Source of the DNA: Liolophura sinensis | Lineage: Eukaryota > Mollusca > Polyplacophora > Chitonida > Chitonidae | NCBI RefSeq assembly: GCF_032854445.1 | Contig: NW_027018075.1 | Span: 1 to 64,000, forward strand | DNA: 64,000 nucleotides | Reading direction: 5' to 3' | Part shown: piece after piece, positions 49,301 to 63,274 of the stretch | Numbering within the stretch: position 1 is the stretch's first letter | Layout of the letters: the number at the start of each line of letters is the position of its first letter | Notes under the pieces: model-generated | What the model was told of the DNA's origin: nothing | What the model saw: only the letters and a program-made list of their open reading frames with translations | Database searches by the model: none | Program-made: the position numbers and the translations under genes

Positions 49301-52250
49301 AGTAAGGCAATTGCTGGGTGAGTTAAATGGGCTTAGCCCAAAGATTTCAGGTCTTCTGGGCTACCGAAGGGCACATAACTTATAGTCAAAAGTTGAATAT
49401 AGTAATGACCAGTCGCGATTGTACAGAGTACAGTGTACCCAATTTCAATTAACCAAAAGACCAGGTAAAAATGCAAAAGTGGAAAAACTGTTCCAGTGCT
49501 GCTGGTAAGAGGCTAATCCGACGTATTTTGTGACGAGAAATCGAATGGTGCAATCCGCGTTGCTCTCCGACCAATCCTTTTGGCTGTAGCGACAATTGAT
49601 TGCTCATTGATGTCATAATCACGTGCCCAGCAACGGCTCTTACTCCATGGAAACCTGGGAAATTTGCAATTTTTTAACAGCTGCCGATGCCTGGCCCAAT
49701 TCTGCATCTTTTGGCACCTTAAAAATGTGGGTCAGGGTTCAGTTGTACTTTTTACAGCAGACTGTATCAAGTACCTTGTGTTTTTTATGTACAAATGGTG
49801 TGGTTTTTCTACACGTAGATAAAGACATTGAGATTGTCTTGGACTTAGAAGTAAGACAATTGCTGGGTGAGTTAAATGGGCTTGGCCCAAAGATTTCAGG
49901 TCTTCTGGGCTACCGAAGGGCACATAACTTATAGTCGAAAGTTGAATATAGTAATGACCAGTCGCGATTGTACAGAGTACAGTGTAGCCGATTTCAATTA
50001 ACAAAAAGACCAGGCAAAAATGCAAAAGTGGAAAAACTGTTCCAGTGCTACTAGTAAGAGGCTAATCCGACGTATTTTGTGACGAGAAATCGAATGGTGC
50101 AACCCGCGTTGCTCTCCGACCAATACTTTTGGCTGTAGCGACAATTGAATGATCATTTATGTCATAATCACGTGCGTAGCATCGGCTCCATGGAAACCAG
50201 GGAAATTTGCAATTTTTCAACAGCTGCCGATGCCTGGCTCAATTCCGCATCTTTTGGCACCTTACTGAAGTGGGTTAGTGTTCAGTTGTACTTTTTACAG
50301 CAGACTGTATCAAGTACCTTGTGTTTTTCACGTACAAATGGTGTGGTTTTTCTACACGTTGATAAAGACATTGAGATTGTCTTGCACTTAGAAGTAAGGC
50401 AATTGCTGGGTGAGTTAAAGGGGCTTAACCCAAAGATTTCAGGTCTTCTGGGCTACCGAAGGGCACATAACTTATAGTCAAAAGTTGAATATAGTAATGA
50501 CCAGTCGCGATTGTACAGAGTACAGTGTAGCCGATTTCAATTAACAAAAAGACCAGGCAAAAATGCAAAAGTTTAAAAACTGTTCCAGTGCTGCTGGTAA
50601 GAGGCTAATCCGACGTATTTTGTGACGAGAAATAGAATGGTGCAAACCGCGTTGCTCTCCGACCAATACTTTTGGCTGTAGCGACAGATCAATGATCATT
50701 GATGTCATAATCACGTGCCCAGTAACGGCTCTTACTCCATGGAAACCAGGGATATTTGCAATTTTTTAACAGCTGCCGATGCCTGGCCCAATTCCACATC
50801 TTTTGGCACCTTATAAATGTGGGTCAGTGTTTAGTTGTACTTTTCACAGCAGACTGTATCAAGTACCTTGTGTTTTTTATGTACAAATGGTCTGGTTTTC
50901 CAAAAGTAGATAAAGACATTGAGATTGTCTTGGACTTAGAAGTAAGACAATTGCTGGGTGAGTTAAATGGGCTTAGCCGATAGATTTGACGTCTTCTGGG
51001 CTACCGAAGGGCACATAACTTAAAGTCAAAAGCTGAATATAGTAATGACCAGTCGCGATTGTACAGAGTACAGTGTAGCCGATTTCAATTAACAAAAAGA
51101 CCAGGTAAAAATGCAAAAGTGGATAAACTGTTCCAGTGCTGCTGGTAAGAGGCTAATCCGACGTATTTTGTGACGAGAAATCGAATGGTGCAAACCGCGT
51201 TGCTCTCCGACCAATACTTTTGGCTGTAGTGACAATTGAATGATAATTTATGTCATAATCACCTGCCCAGCAACGGGTCTTACTCCATGGAAACCAGGGA
51301 TATTTGCAATTTTTCAGCAGCTGCCGATGCCTGGCTCAATTCCGCATCTTTTGGCACCTTATTCATGTGGGTCTGTGGTCAGTTGTACTTTTTACAGCAG
51401 ACTGTATCAAGTACCTTGTGTTTTTCACGTACAAATGGTGTGGTTTTTCTACACGTAGATAAAGACATTGAGATTGTCTTGCACTTAGAAGTAAGGCAAT
51501 TGCTGGGTGAGTTAAATGGGCTTAGCCCAAAGATTTCAGGTCTTCTGGGCTACCGAAGGGCACATAACTTATAGTCAAAAGTTGAATATAGTAATGACCA
51601 GTCGCGATTGTACAGAGTACAGTGTACCCGATTTCAATTAACAAAAAGACCAGGTAAAAATGCAAAAGTGGAAAAACTGTTCCAGTGCTGCTGGTAAGAG
51701 GCTAATCCGACGTATTTTGTGACGAGAAATCGAATGGTGCAATCCGCGTTGCTCTCCGACCAATACTTTTGGCTGTAGTGACAATTGAATGATCATTTAT
51801 GTCATAATCACGTGCCCAGCAACGGCTCTTACTCCATGGAAACCAGGGAAATTTGCAATTTTTCAACAGCTGCCTATGCCTGGCTCAATTCCGCATCTTT
51901 TGGCACCTTACTGAAGTGGGTCAGTGTTCAGTTGTACTTTTTACAGCAGACTGTATCAAGTACCTTGTGGTTTTCACGTGCAAATGGTGTGGTTTTTCTA
52001 CACGTAGACAAAGACATTGAGATTGTCTTGCACTTAGAAGTAAGACAATTGCTGGGTGAGTTAAATGGGCTTGGCCCAAAGATTTGACGTCTTCTGGGCT
52101 ACCGAAGGGCACATAACTTATAGTCAAAAGTTGAATATAGTAATGACCAGTCGCGATTGTACAGAGTACAGTGTAGCCGGTTTCAATTAACAAAAAGACC
52201 AGGCAAAAATGCAAAAGTGGAAAAACTGTTCCAGTGCTGCTGGTAAGAGG
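46301..52250 (+). repeat. Array segment: copy of 39.2-41.9 kb plus mosaic monomers
   Basis: Eleven monomers. 46301-48497 matches 39164-41908: 'cacgtagacaaagac' near 46520 and 39384, 'gctctcatacc' near 47928 and 41339, and 'aaaaagaagaagc' near 47810 and 41220. The offset drops from 7,137 bp (13 monomers) to 6,589 bp (12 monomers), so one monomer of the 40261 type is missing here. The copies at 49047 and 51236 share 'gaatgataattta', 'tcacctgccc' (CACGTG lost) and 'gcaacgggtc'. The copy at 50145 has a 6-bp deletion. The copy near 50693 carries the 'ttttccaaaagtag' block. Confidence 0.82.
50181..50194 (+). repeat. 6-bp deletion between short direct repeats
   Basis: The copy at 50145 reads 'atcggctccatgg' where others read 'atcggctcttactccatgg'. 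Six bases are lost between two 'ctc' trinucleotides, a slippage signature. The deletion is in phase with the open frame that runs through this part of the monomer, which only shortens it by two codons. Confidence 0.9.
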
Positions 52251-55200
52251 CTAATCCGACGTATTTTGTGACGAGAAATCGAATGGTGCAAACCGCGTTG
52301 CTCTCCGACCAATACTTTTGACTGTAGTGACAATTGATTGATCATTGATGTCATAATCACGTGCCCAGCAACGGCTCTTACTCCATGGAAACCAGGGATA
52401 TTTGCAATTTTTTAACAGCTGCCGATGCCTGGCCCAATTCCACATCTTTTGGCACCTTATAAATGTGGGTCAGTGTTTAGTTGTACTTTTCACAGCAGAC
52501 TGTATCAAGTACCTTGTGTTTTTTATGTACAAATGGTGTGGTTTTTCTACACGTAGATAAAGACATTGAGATTGTCTTGGACTTAGAAGTAAGACAATTG
52601 CTGGGTGAGTTAAATGGGCTTAGCCCAAAGATTTGACGTCTTCTGGGCTACCGAAGGGCACATAACTTATAGTCAAAAGTTGAATATAGTAATGACCAGT
52701 CGCGATTGTACAGAGTACAGTGTAGCCGATTTCAATTAACAAAAAGACCAGGTAAAAATGCAAAAGTGGAAAAACTGTTCCAGTGCTGCTGGTAAGAGGC
52801 TAATCCGACGTATTTTGTGACGAGAAATCGAATGGTGCAAACCGCGATGCTCTCCGACCAATACTTTTGGCTGTAATGACAATTGAATGGTCATTTATGT
52901 CATAATCACGTGCCCAGCAACGGCTCTTACTCCATGGAAACCAGGGAAATTTGCAATTTTTCAACAGCTACCGATGACTGGCTCAATTCCGCATCTTTTG
53001 GCACCTTACTGAAGTGGGTCAGTGTTCAGTTGTACTTTTTACAGCAGACTGTATCAAGTACCTTGTGGTTTTCACGTACAAATGGTGTGGTTTTTCTACA
53101 CGTAGATAAAGACATTGAGATTGTCTTGCACTTAGAAGTAAGGCAATTGCTGGGTGAGTTAAATGGGCTTGGCCCAAAGATTTGACGTCTTCTGAGCTAC
53201 CGAAGGGCACATAACTTATAGTCAAAAGTTGAATATAGTAATGACCAGTCGCGATTGTACAGAGTACAGTGTAGCCGATTTCAATTAACAAAAAGACCAG
53301 GCAAAAATGCAAAAGTGGAAAAACTGTTCCAGTGCTGCTGGTAAGAGGCTAATCCGACGTATTTTGTGACGACAAATCGAATGGTGCAAACCGCGTTGCT
53401 CTCCGACCAATACTTTTGGCTGTAGCGACAATTGATTGATCATTGATGTCATAATCACGTGCCCAGCAACGGCTCTTACTCCATGGAAACCAGGGATATT
53501 TGCAATTTTTTAACAGCTGCCGATGCCTGACCCAATTCTGCATCTTTTGGCACCTTAAAAATGTGGGTCAGTGTTTAGTTGTACTTTTTACAGCAGACTG
53601 TATCAAGTACCTTGTGTTTTTTATGTACAAATGGTCTGGTTTTTCTACACGTAGATAAAGACATTGAGATTGTCTTGGACTTAGAAGTAAGACAATTGCT
53701 GGGTGAGTTAAATGGGCTTGGCCGAAAGATTTCAGGTCTTCTGGGCTACCGAAGGGCACATAACTTATAGTCAAAAGTTGAATATAGTAATGACCAGTCG
53801 CGATTGTACAGAGTACAGTGTAGCCGATTTCAATTAACAAAAAGACCAGGTAAAAATGCAAAAGTGGAAAAACTGTTCCAGTGCTGCTGGTAAGAGGCTA
53901 ATCCGACGTATTTTGTGACGAGAAATCGAATGGTGCAAACCGCGTTGCTCTCCGAAAAATACTTTTGGCTGTAGTGACAATTGAATGATCATTTATGTCA
54001 TAATCACGTGCCCAGCAACGGCTCTTACTCCATGGAAACCAGGGAAATTTGCAATTTTTCAACAGCTGCCGATGCCTGGCTCAATTCCGCATCTTTTGGC
54101 ACCTTACTGAAGTGGGTCAGTGTTCAGTTGTACTTTTTACAGCAGACTGTATCAAGTACCTTGTGGTTTTCACGTACAAATGGTGTGGTTTTTCTACACG
54201 TAGATAAAGACATTGAGATTGTCTTGCACTTAGAAGTAAGGCAATTGCTGGGTGAGTTAAATGGGCTTGGCCCAAAGATTTGACGTCTTCTGGGCTACCG
54301 AAGGGCACATAACTTATAGTCAAAAGTTGAATATAGTAATGACCAGTCGCGATTGTACAGAGTACAGTGTAGCCGATTTCAATTAACAAAAAGACCAGGC
54401 AAAAATGCACAAGTGGAAAAACTGTTCCAGTGCTGCTGGTAAGAGGCTAATCCGACGTATTTTGTGACGAGAAATCGAATGGTGCAAACCGCGTTGCTCT
54501 CCGACCAATACTTTTGACTGTAGTGACAATTGATTGATCATTGATGTCATAATCACGTGCACAGCAACAGCTCTTACTCCATGGAAACCAGGGAAATTTG
54601 CAATTTTTCAACAGCTGCCGATGCCTGGCTCAATTCCGCATCTTTTGGCACCTTACTGAAGTGGGTCAGTGTTCAGTTGTACTTTTTACAGCAGACTGTA
54701 TCAAGTATCTTGTGTTTTTCACGTACAAATGGTGTGGTTTTTCTACACGTAGATAAAGACATTGAGATTGTCTTGCACTTAGAAGTAAGGCAATTGCTGG
54801 GTGAGTTAAATGGCTTGGCCCAAAGATTTGACGTCTTCTGGGCTACCGAAGGGCACATAACTTATAGTCAAAAGTTGAATATAGTAATGACCAGTCGCGA
54901 TTGTACAGAGTGCAGTGTAGCCGGTTTCAATGAACAAAAACACCAGGCAAAAATGGAAAAGTGGAAAAACTGTTCCAGTGCTGCTGGTAAGAGGCTATTC
55001 CGACGTATTTTGTGACGATAAATCGAATGGTGCAATCCGCGTTGCTCTCCGACCAATACTTTTGCCTGTAGCGACAATTGAATGGTCATTTATGTCATAA
55101 TCACGTGCCCAGCAACGGCTCTTACTCCATGGAAACCAGGGATATTTGCAATTTTTCAACAGCTGCCGATGCCTGGCTCAATTCCGCATCTTTTGGCACC

Positions 55201-56685
55201 TTATTCATGTGGGTCTGTGGTCAGTTGTACTTTTTACAGCAGACTGTATCAAGTACCTTGTGTTTTTCACGTACAAATGGTGTGGTTTCTCTACACGTAG
55301 ATAAAGACATTGAGATTGTCTTGGACTTAGAAGTAAGGCAATTGCTGGGTGAGTTAAAAGGGCTTAGCCCAAAGATTTCAGGTCTTCTGGGCTACCGAAG
55401 GGCACATAACTTATAGTCAAAAGTTGAATATAGTAATGACCAGTCGCGATTGTACAGAGTACAGTGTAGCCGATTTCAATTAACAAAAAGACCAGGCAAA
55501 AATGCAAAAGTGGAAAAACTGTTCCAGTGCTGCTGGTAAGAGGCTAATCCGACGTATTTTGTGACGAGAAATCGAATGGTGCAAACCGCGTTGCTCTCCG
55601 ACCAATACATTTGGCTGTAGTGACAATTGAATGATCATTTATATCATAATCACGTGCCCAGCAACGGCTCTTACTCCATGGAAACCAGGGAAATTTGCAA
55701 TTTTTCAACAGCTGCCGATGCCTGGCTCAATTCCGCATCTTTTGGCACCTTACTGAAGTGGGTCAGTGTTCAGTTGTACTTTTTACAGCAGGCTGTATCA
55801 AGTACCTTGTGTTTTTCACGCACAAATGGTGTGTTTTTTCTACACGTAGATAAAGACATTGAGATTGTCTTGCACTTAGAAGTAAGACAATTGCTGGGTG
55901 AGTTAAATGGGCTTGGCCCAAAGATTTGACGTCTTCTGAGCTACCGAAGGGCACATAACTTATAGTCAAAAGTTGAATATAGTAATGACCAGTCGCGATT
56001 GTACAGAGTACAGTGTAGCCGATTTCAATTAACAAAAAGACCAGGCAAACATGCAAAAGTGGAAAAACTGTTCCAGTGCTGCTGGTAAGAGGCTAATCCG
56101 ACGTATTTTTTGACGAGAAATCGAATGGTGCAAACCGCGTTGCTCTCCGACCAATACTGTTGGCTGTAGCGACAATTGATTGATCATTGATGTCATAATC
56201 ACGTGCGTAGCAACGGCTCTTACTCCATGGAAACCAGGGATATTTGCAATTTTTTAACAGCTGCCGATGCCTGGCCCAATTCTGCATCTTTTGGCACCTT
56301 AAAAATGTGGGTCAGTGTTTAGTTGTACTTTATTACAGCAGACTGTATCAAGTACCTTGTGTTTTTTATGTACAAATGGTGTGGTTTTTCTACACGTAGA
56401 TAAAGACATTGAGATTGTCTTGGACTTAGAAGTAAGACAATTGCTGGGTGAGTTAAATGGGCTTGGCCCAAAGATTTCAGGTCTTCTGGGCTACCGAAGG
56501 GCACATAACTTATAGTCAAAAGTTGAATATAGTAATGACCAGTCGCGATTGTACAGAGTACAGTGTAGCCGATTTCAATTAACAAAAAGACCAGGCAAAA
56601 ATGCAAAAGTGGAAAAACTGTTCCAGTGCTACTAGTAAGAGGCTAATCCGACGTATTTTGTGACGAGAAATCGAATGGTGCAACC
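52251..56685 (+). repeat. Array segment preceding the terminal duplication
   Basis: About eight monomers. The part 52251-54116 matches 62135-64000 at a constant offset of 9,884 bp (18 monomers plus 2 bp), sharing rare variants such as 'caacagctaccgatgactgg' near 52965, 'gatgcctgacccaattc' near 53525 and 'tccgaaaaatac' at 53951. The part 52251 to about 53370 also matches 58840 to about 59960 at an offset of 6,589 bp. The 54539-55077 monomer has 'cacgtgcacagcaacagc' and a 1-bp loss near 54810 that gives the longest plus-strand open frame (54557-55015). That frame begins with GTG and is not credible as a gene. Confidence 0.85.
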
Positions 56686-59600
56686 CGCGTTGCTCTCCGA
56701 CCAATACTTTTGGCTGTAGCGACAATTGAATGATCATTTATGTCATAATTACGTGCGTAGCAACGGCTCTTACTCCATGGAAACCAGGGAAATTTGCAAT
56801 TTTTCAACAGCTGCCGATGCCTGGCTCAATTCCGCATCTTTTGGCACCTTACTGAAGTGGGTTAGTGTTCAGTTGTACTTTTTACAGCAGACTGTATCAA
56901 GTACCTTGTGTTTTTCACGTACAAATGGTGTGGTTTTTTTACACGTAGATAAAGACATTGAGATTGTCTTGGACTTAGAAGTAAGACAATTGCTGGGTGA
57001 GTTAAATGGGCTTAGCCCAAAGATTTGACGTCTTCTGGGCTACCGAAGGGCACATAACTTATAGTCAAAAGTTGAATATAGTAATGACCAGTCGCGATTG
57101 TACAGAGTACAGTTTAGCCGATTTCAATTAACAAAAAGAAGAAGCAAAAATGCAAAAGTGGAAAAACTGTTCCAGAGCTACTAGTAAGAGGCTAATCCGA
57201 CGTATTTTGTGACGAGAAATCGAATGGTGCAAACCGCGTTGCTCTCCGACCAATACTTTTGGCTGTAGCGACAGATCAATGATCATTGATGTCATAATCA
57301 CGTGCCCAGCAACGGCTCTTACTCCATGGAAACCAGGGAAATTTGCAATTTTTCAACAGCTGCCGATGCCTGGCTCAATTCCGCATCTTTTGGCACCTTA
57401 CTGAAGTGGGTCATTGTTCAGTTGTACTTTTTACAGCAGACTGTATCAAGTACCTTGTGGTTTTCACGTACAAATGGTGTGGTTTTTCTACACGTAGATA
57501 AAGACATTGAGATTGTCTTGCACTTAGAAGTAAGGCAATTGCTGGGTGAGTTAAATGGGCTTGGCCCAAAGATTTGACGTCTTCTGGGCTACCGAAGGGC
57601 ACATAACTTATAGTCAAAAGTTGAATATAGTATTGACCAGTCGCGATTGTACAGAGTACAGTGTAGCCGATTTCAATTAACAAAAAGACCAGGAAAAAAT
57701 GCAAAAGTGGAAAAACTGTTCCAGTGCTTCTGGTAAGAGGCTAATCCGACGTATTTTGTGACGAGAAATCGAATGGTGCAATACGCGTTGCTCTCCGACC
57801 AATACTTTTGGCTGTAGCGACAGTTGATTGATCATTTATGTCATAATCACGTGCCCAGCAACGGCTCTTACTCCATGGAAACCAGGGATATTTGCAATTT
57901 TTTAACAGCTGCCAATGCCTGGCCCAATTCTGCATCTTTTGGCACTTTAAAAATGTGGGTCAGTGTTTAGTTGTACTTTTTACAGCAGACTGTATCAAGT
58001 ACCTTGTGTTTTTTATGTACAAATGGTGTGGTTTTTCTACACGTAGATAAAGACATTGAGATTGTCTTGGACTTAGAAGTAAGACAATTGCTGGGTGAGT
58101 TAAATGGGCTTGGCCCAAAGATTTCAGGTCTTCTGGGCTACCGAAGGGCACATAACTTATAGTCAAAAGTTGAATATAGTAATGACCAGTCGCGATTGTA
58201 CAGAGTACAGTGTAGCCGATTTCAATTAACAAAAAGACCAGGTAAAAATGCAAAAGTGGAAAAACTGTTCCAGTGCTGCTGGTAAGAGGCTAATCCGACG
58301 TATTTTGTGACGACAAATCGAATGGTGCAATCCGCGTTGCTCTCCGACCAATACTTTTGCCTGTAGCGACAATTGAATGATCATTTATGTCATAATCACG
58401 TGCCCAGCAACGGCTCTTACTCCATGGAAACCAGGGAAATTTGCAATTTTTCAACAGCTGCCGATGCCTGGCCCAATTCCTCATCTTTTGGCACCTTATT
58501 CATGTGGGTCTGTGGTCAGTTGTACTTTTTTGCAGCAGACTGTATCAAGTACCTTGTGTTTTTCACGTACAAATGGTGTGGTTTTTCTACACGTAGATAA
58601 AGACATTGAGATTGTCTTGCACTTAGAAGTAAGGCAATTGCTGGGTGAGTTAAAAGGGCTTAGCCCAAAGATTTGACGTCTTCTGGGCTACCGAAGGGCA
58701 CATAACTTATAGTCAAAAGTTGAATATAGTAATGACCAGTCGCGATTGTACAGAGTACAGTGTAGCCGATTTCAATTAACAAAAAGACGAAGCAAAAATG
58801 CAAAAGTGGAAAAACTGTTCCAGTGCTACTAGTAAGAGGCTAATCCGACGTATTTTGTGACGAGAAATCGAATGGTGCAAACCGCGTTGCTCTCCGACCA
58901 ATACTTTTGACTGTAGTGACAATTGATTGATCATTGATGTCATAATCACGTGCCCAGCAACGGCTCTTACTCCATGGAAACCAGGGATATTTGCAATTTT
59001 TTAACAGCTGCCGATGCCTGGCCCAATTCCACATCTTTTGGCACCTTATAAATGTGGGTCAGTGTTTAGTTGTACTTTTTACAGCAGACTGTATCAAGTA
59101 CCTTGTGTTTTTTATGTACAAATGGTGTGGTTTTTCTACACGTAGATAAAGACATTGAGATTGTCTTGGACTTAGAAGTAAGACAATTGCTGGGTGAGTT
59201 AAATGGGCTTAGCCCAAAGATTTGACGTCTTCTGGGCTACCGAAGGGCACATAACTTATAGTCAAAAGTTGAATATAGTAATGACCAGTCGCGATTGTAC
59301 AGAGTACAGTGTAGCCGATTTCAATTAACAAAAAGACCAGGTAAAAATGCAAAAGTGGAAAAACTGTTCCAGTGCTGCTGGTAAGAGGCTAATCCGACGT
59401 ATTTTGTGACGAGAAATCGAATGGTGCAAACCGCGATGCTCTCCGACCAATACTTTTGGCTGTAATGACAATTGAATGGTCATTTATGTCATAATCACGT
59501 GCCCAGCAACGGCTCTTACTCCATGGAAACCAGGGAAACTTGCAATTTTTCAACAGCTACCGATGACTGGCTCAATTCCGCATCTTTTGGCACCTTACTG

Positions 59601-59979
59601 AAGTGGGTCAGTGTTCAGTTGTACTTTTTACAGCAGACTGTATCAAGTACCTTGTGGTTTTCACGTACAAATGGTGTGGTTTTTCTACACGTAGATAAAG
59701 ACATTGAGATTGTCTTGCACTTAGAAGTAAGGCAATTGCTGGGTGAGTTAAATGGGCTTGGCCCAAAGATTTGACGTCTTCTGAGCTACCGAAGGGCACA
59801 TAACTTATAGTCAAAAGTTGAATATAGTAATGACCAGTCGCAACTGTACAGAGTACAGTGTAGCCGATTTCAATTAACAAAAAGACCAGGCAAAAATGCA
59901 AAAGTGGAAAAACTGTTCCAGTGCTGCTGGTAAGAGGCTAATCCGACGTATTTTGTGACGACAAATCGAATGGTGCAAC
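56686..59979 (+). repeat. 3,295-bp six-monomer unit, copy 1
   Basis: Six consecutive monomers repeated immediately downstream at an offset of 3,295 bp. Rare variants that mark the unit include 'cagtttagcc' with 'aaaaagaagaagc' (about 57110-57145), 'ccagagctactag' (about 57172), 'gggtcattgttcag' (about 57410), 'agtattgaccag' (about 57630), 'tgcaatacgcg' (about 57780), 'gctgccaatgcctgg' (about 57908), 'ctttttTgcagcag' (about 58528), 'ggaaacttgc' (about 59535) and 'gtcgcaactgtac' (about 59838). All reappear 3,295 bp later. Confidence 0.93.
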
Positions 59980-62900
59980 CCGCGTTGCTCTCCGACCAAT
60001 ACTTTTGGCTGTAGCGACAATTGAATGATCATTTATGTCATAATTACGTGCGTAGCAACGGCTCTTACTCCATGGAAACCAGGGAAATTTGCAATTTTTC
60101 AACAGCTGCCGATGCCTGGCTCAATTCCGCATCTTTTGGCACCTTACTGAAGTGGGTTAGTGTTCAGTTGTACTTTTTACAGCAGACTGTATCAAGTACC
60201 TTGTGTTTTTCACGTACAAATGGTGTGGTTTTTTTACACGTAGATAAAGACATTGAGATTGTCTTGGACTTAGAAGTAAGACAATTGCTGGGTGAGTTAA
60301 ATGGGCTTAGCCCAAAGATTTGACGTCTTCTGGGCTACCGAAGGGCACATAACTTATAGTCAAAAGTTGAATATAGTAATGACCAGTCGCGATTGTACAG
60401 AGTACAGTTTAGCCGATTTCAATTAACAAAAAGAAGAAGCAAAAATGCAAAAGTGGAAAAACTGTTCCAGAGCTACTAGTAAGAGGCTAATCCGACGTAT
60501 TTTGTGACGAGAAATCGAATGGTGCAAACCGCGTTGCTCTCCGACCAATACTTTTGGCTGTAGCGACAGATCAATGATCATTGATGTCATAATCACGTGC
60601 CCAGCAACGGCTCTTACTCCATGGAAACCAGGGAAATTTGCAATTTTTCAACAGCTGCCGATGCCTGGCTCAATTCCGCATCTTTTGGCACCTTACTGAA
60701 GTGGGTCATTGTTCAGTTGTACTTTTTACAGCAGACTGTATCAAGTACCTTGTGGTTTTCACGTACAAATGGTGTGGTTTTTCTACACGTAGATAAAGAC
60801 ATTGAGATTGTCTTGCACTTAGAAGTAAGGCAATTGCTGGGTGAGTTAAATGGGCTTGGCCCAAAGATTTGACGTCTTCTGGGCTACCGAAGGGCACATA
60901 ACTTATAGTCAAAAGTTGAATATAGTATTGACCAGTCGCGATTGTACAGAGTACAGTGTAGCCGATTTCAATTAACAAAAAGACCAGGAAAAAATGCAAA
61001 AGTGGAAAAACTGTTCCAGTGCTTCTGGTAAGAGGCTAATCCGACGTATTTTGTGACGAGAAATCGAATGGTGCAATACGCGTTGCTCTCCGACCAATAC
61101 TTTTGGCTGTAGCGACAGTTGATTGATCATTTATGTCATAATCACGTGCCCAGCAACGGCTCTTACTCCATGGAAACCAGGGATATTTGCAATTTTTTAA
61201 CAGCTGCCAATGCCTGGCCCAATTCTGCATCTTTTGGCACTTTAAAAATGTGGGTCAGTGTTTAGTTGTACTTTTTACAGCAGACTGTATCAAGTACCTT
61301 GTGTTTTTTATGTACAAATGGTGTGGTTTTTCTACACGTAGATAAAGACATTGAGATTGTCTTGGACTTAGAAGTAAGACAATTGCTGGGTGAGTTAAAT
61401 GGGCTTGGCCCAAAGATTTCAGGTCTTCTGGGCTACCGAAGGGCACATAACTTATAGTCAAAAGTTGAATATAGTAATGACCAGTCGCGATTGTACAGAG
61501 TACAGTGTAGCCGATTTCAATTAACAAAAAGACCAGGTAAAAATGCAAAAGTGGAAAAACTGTTCCAGTGCTGCTGGTAAGAGGCTAATCCGACGTATTT
61601 TGTGACGACAAATCGAATGGTGCAATCCGCGTTGCTCTCCGACCAATACTTTTGCCTGTAGCGACAATTGAATGATCATTTATGTCATAATCACGTGCCC
61701 AGCAACGGCTCTTACTCCATGGAAACCAGGGAAATTTGCAATTTTTCAACAGCTGCCGATGCCTGGCCCAATTCCTCATCTTTTGGCACCTTATTCATGT
61801 GGGTCTGTGGTCAGTTGTACTTTTTTGCAGCAGACTGTATCAAGTACCTTGTGTTTTTCACGTACAAATGGTGTGGTTTTTCTACACGTAGATAAAGACA
61901 TTGAGATTGTCTTGCACTTAGAAGTAAGGCAATTGCTGGGTGAGTTAAAAGGGCTTAGCCCAAAGATTTGACGTCTTCTGGGCTACCGAAGGGCACATAA
62001 CTTATAGTCAAAAGTTGAATATAGTAATGACCAGTCGCGATTGTACAGAGTACAGTGTAGCCGATTTCAATTAACAAAAAGACGAAGCAAAAATGCAAAA
62101 GTGGAAAAACTGTTCCAGTGCTACTAGTAAGAGGCTAATCCGACGTATTTTGTGACGAGAAATCGAATGGTGCAAACCGCGTTGCTCTCCGACCAATACT
62201 TTTGACTGTAGTGACAATTGATTGATCATTGATGTCATAATCACGTGCCCAGCAACGGCTCTTACTCCATGGAAACCAGGGATATTTGCAATTTTTTAAC
62301 AGCTGCCGATGCCTGGCCCAATTCCACATCTTTTGGCACCTTATAAATGTGGGTCAGTGTTTAGTTGTACTTTTTACAGCAGACTGTATCAAGTACCTTG
62401 TGTTTTTTATGTACAAATGGTGTGGTTTTTCTACACGTAGATAAAGACATTGAGATTGTCTTGGACTTAGAAGTAAGACAATTGCTGGGTGAGTTAAATG
62501 GGCTTAGCCCAAAGATTTGACGTCTTCTGGGCTACCGAAGGGCACATAACTTATAGTCAAAAGTTGAATATAGTAATGACCAGTCGCGATTGTACAGAGT
62601 ACAGTGTAGCCGATTTCAATTAACAAAAAGACCAGGTAAAAATGCAAAAGTGGAAAAACTGTTCCAGTGCTGCTGGTAAGAGGCTAATCCGACGTATTTT
62701 GTGACGAGAAATCGAATGGTGCAAACCGCGATGCTCTCCGACCAATACTTTTGGCTGTAATGACAATTGAATGGTCATTTATGTCATAATCACGTGCCCA
62801 GCAACGGCTCTTACTCCATGGAAACCAGGGAAACTTGCAATTTTTCAACAGCTACCGATGACTGGCTCAATTCCGCATCTTTTGGCACCTTACTGAAGTG

Positions 62901-63274
62901 GGTCAGTGTTCAGTTGTACTTTTTACAGCAGACTGTATCAAGTACCTTGTGGTTTTCACGTACAAATGGTGTGGTTTTTCTACACGTAGATAAAGACATT
63001 GAGATTGTCTTGCACTTAGAAGTAAGGCAATTGCTGGGTGAGTTAAATGGGCTTGGCCCAAAGATTTGACGTCTTCTGAGCTACCGAAGGGCACATAACT
63101 TATAGTCAAAAGTTGAATATAGTAATGACCAGTCGCAACTGTACAGAGTACAGTGTAGCCGATTTCAATTAACAAAAAGACCAGGCAAAAATGCAAAAGT
63201 GGAAAAACTGTTCCAGTGCTGCTGGTAAGAGGCTAATCCGACGTATTTTGTGACGACAAATCGAATGGTGCAAA
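59980..63274 (+). repeat. 3,295-bp six-monomer unit, copy 2
   Basis: Second copy of the six-monomer unit. In every stretch I compared by eye, including a full 480-bp run from 59996 and the ends of all six monomers, it is identical to copy 1. After about 63274 the sequence continues as in 53390-54116, not as copy 1 does at its right end. That is the expected outcome of an unequal crossover. Copy 2 is therefore younger than the sequence on either side. Confidence 0.93.

Noticed and set aside
54557-55015. Longest plus-strand open frame, 152 codons
   Set aside because: It starts at GTG, is created by a 1-bp loss in 'aaatggcttggccc' that joins two frames of an otherwise ordinary monomer, and is private to this copy. 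It is a chance frame in satellite DNA.
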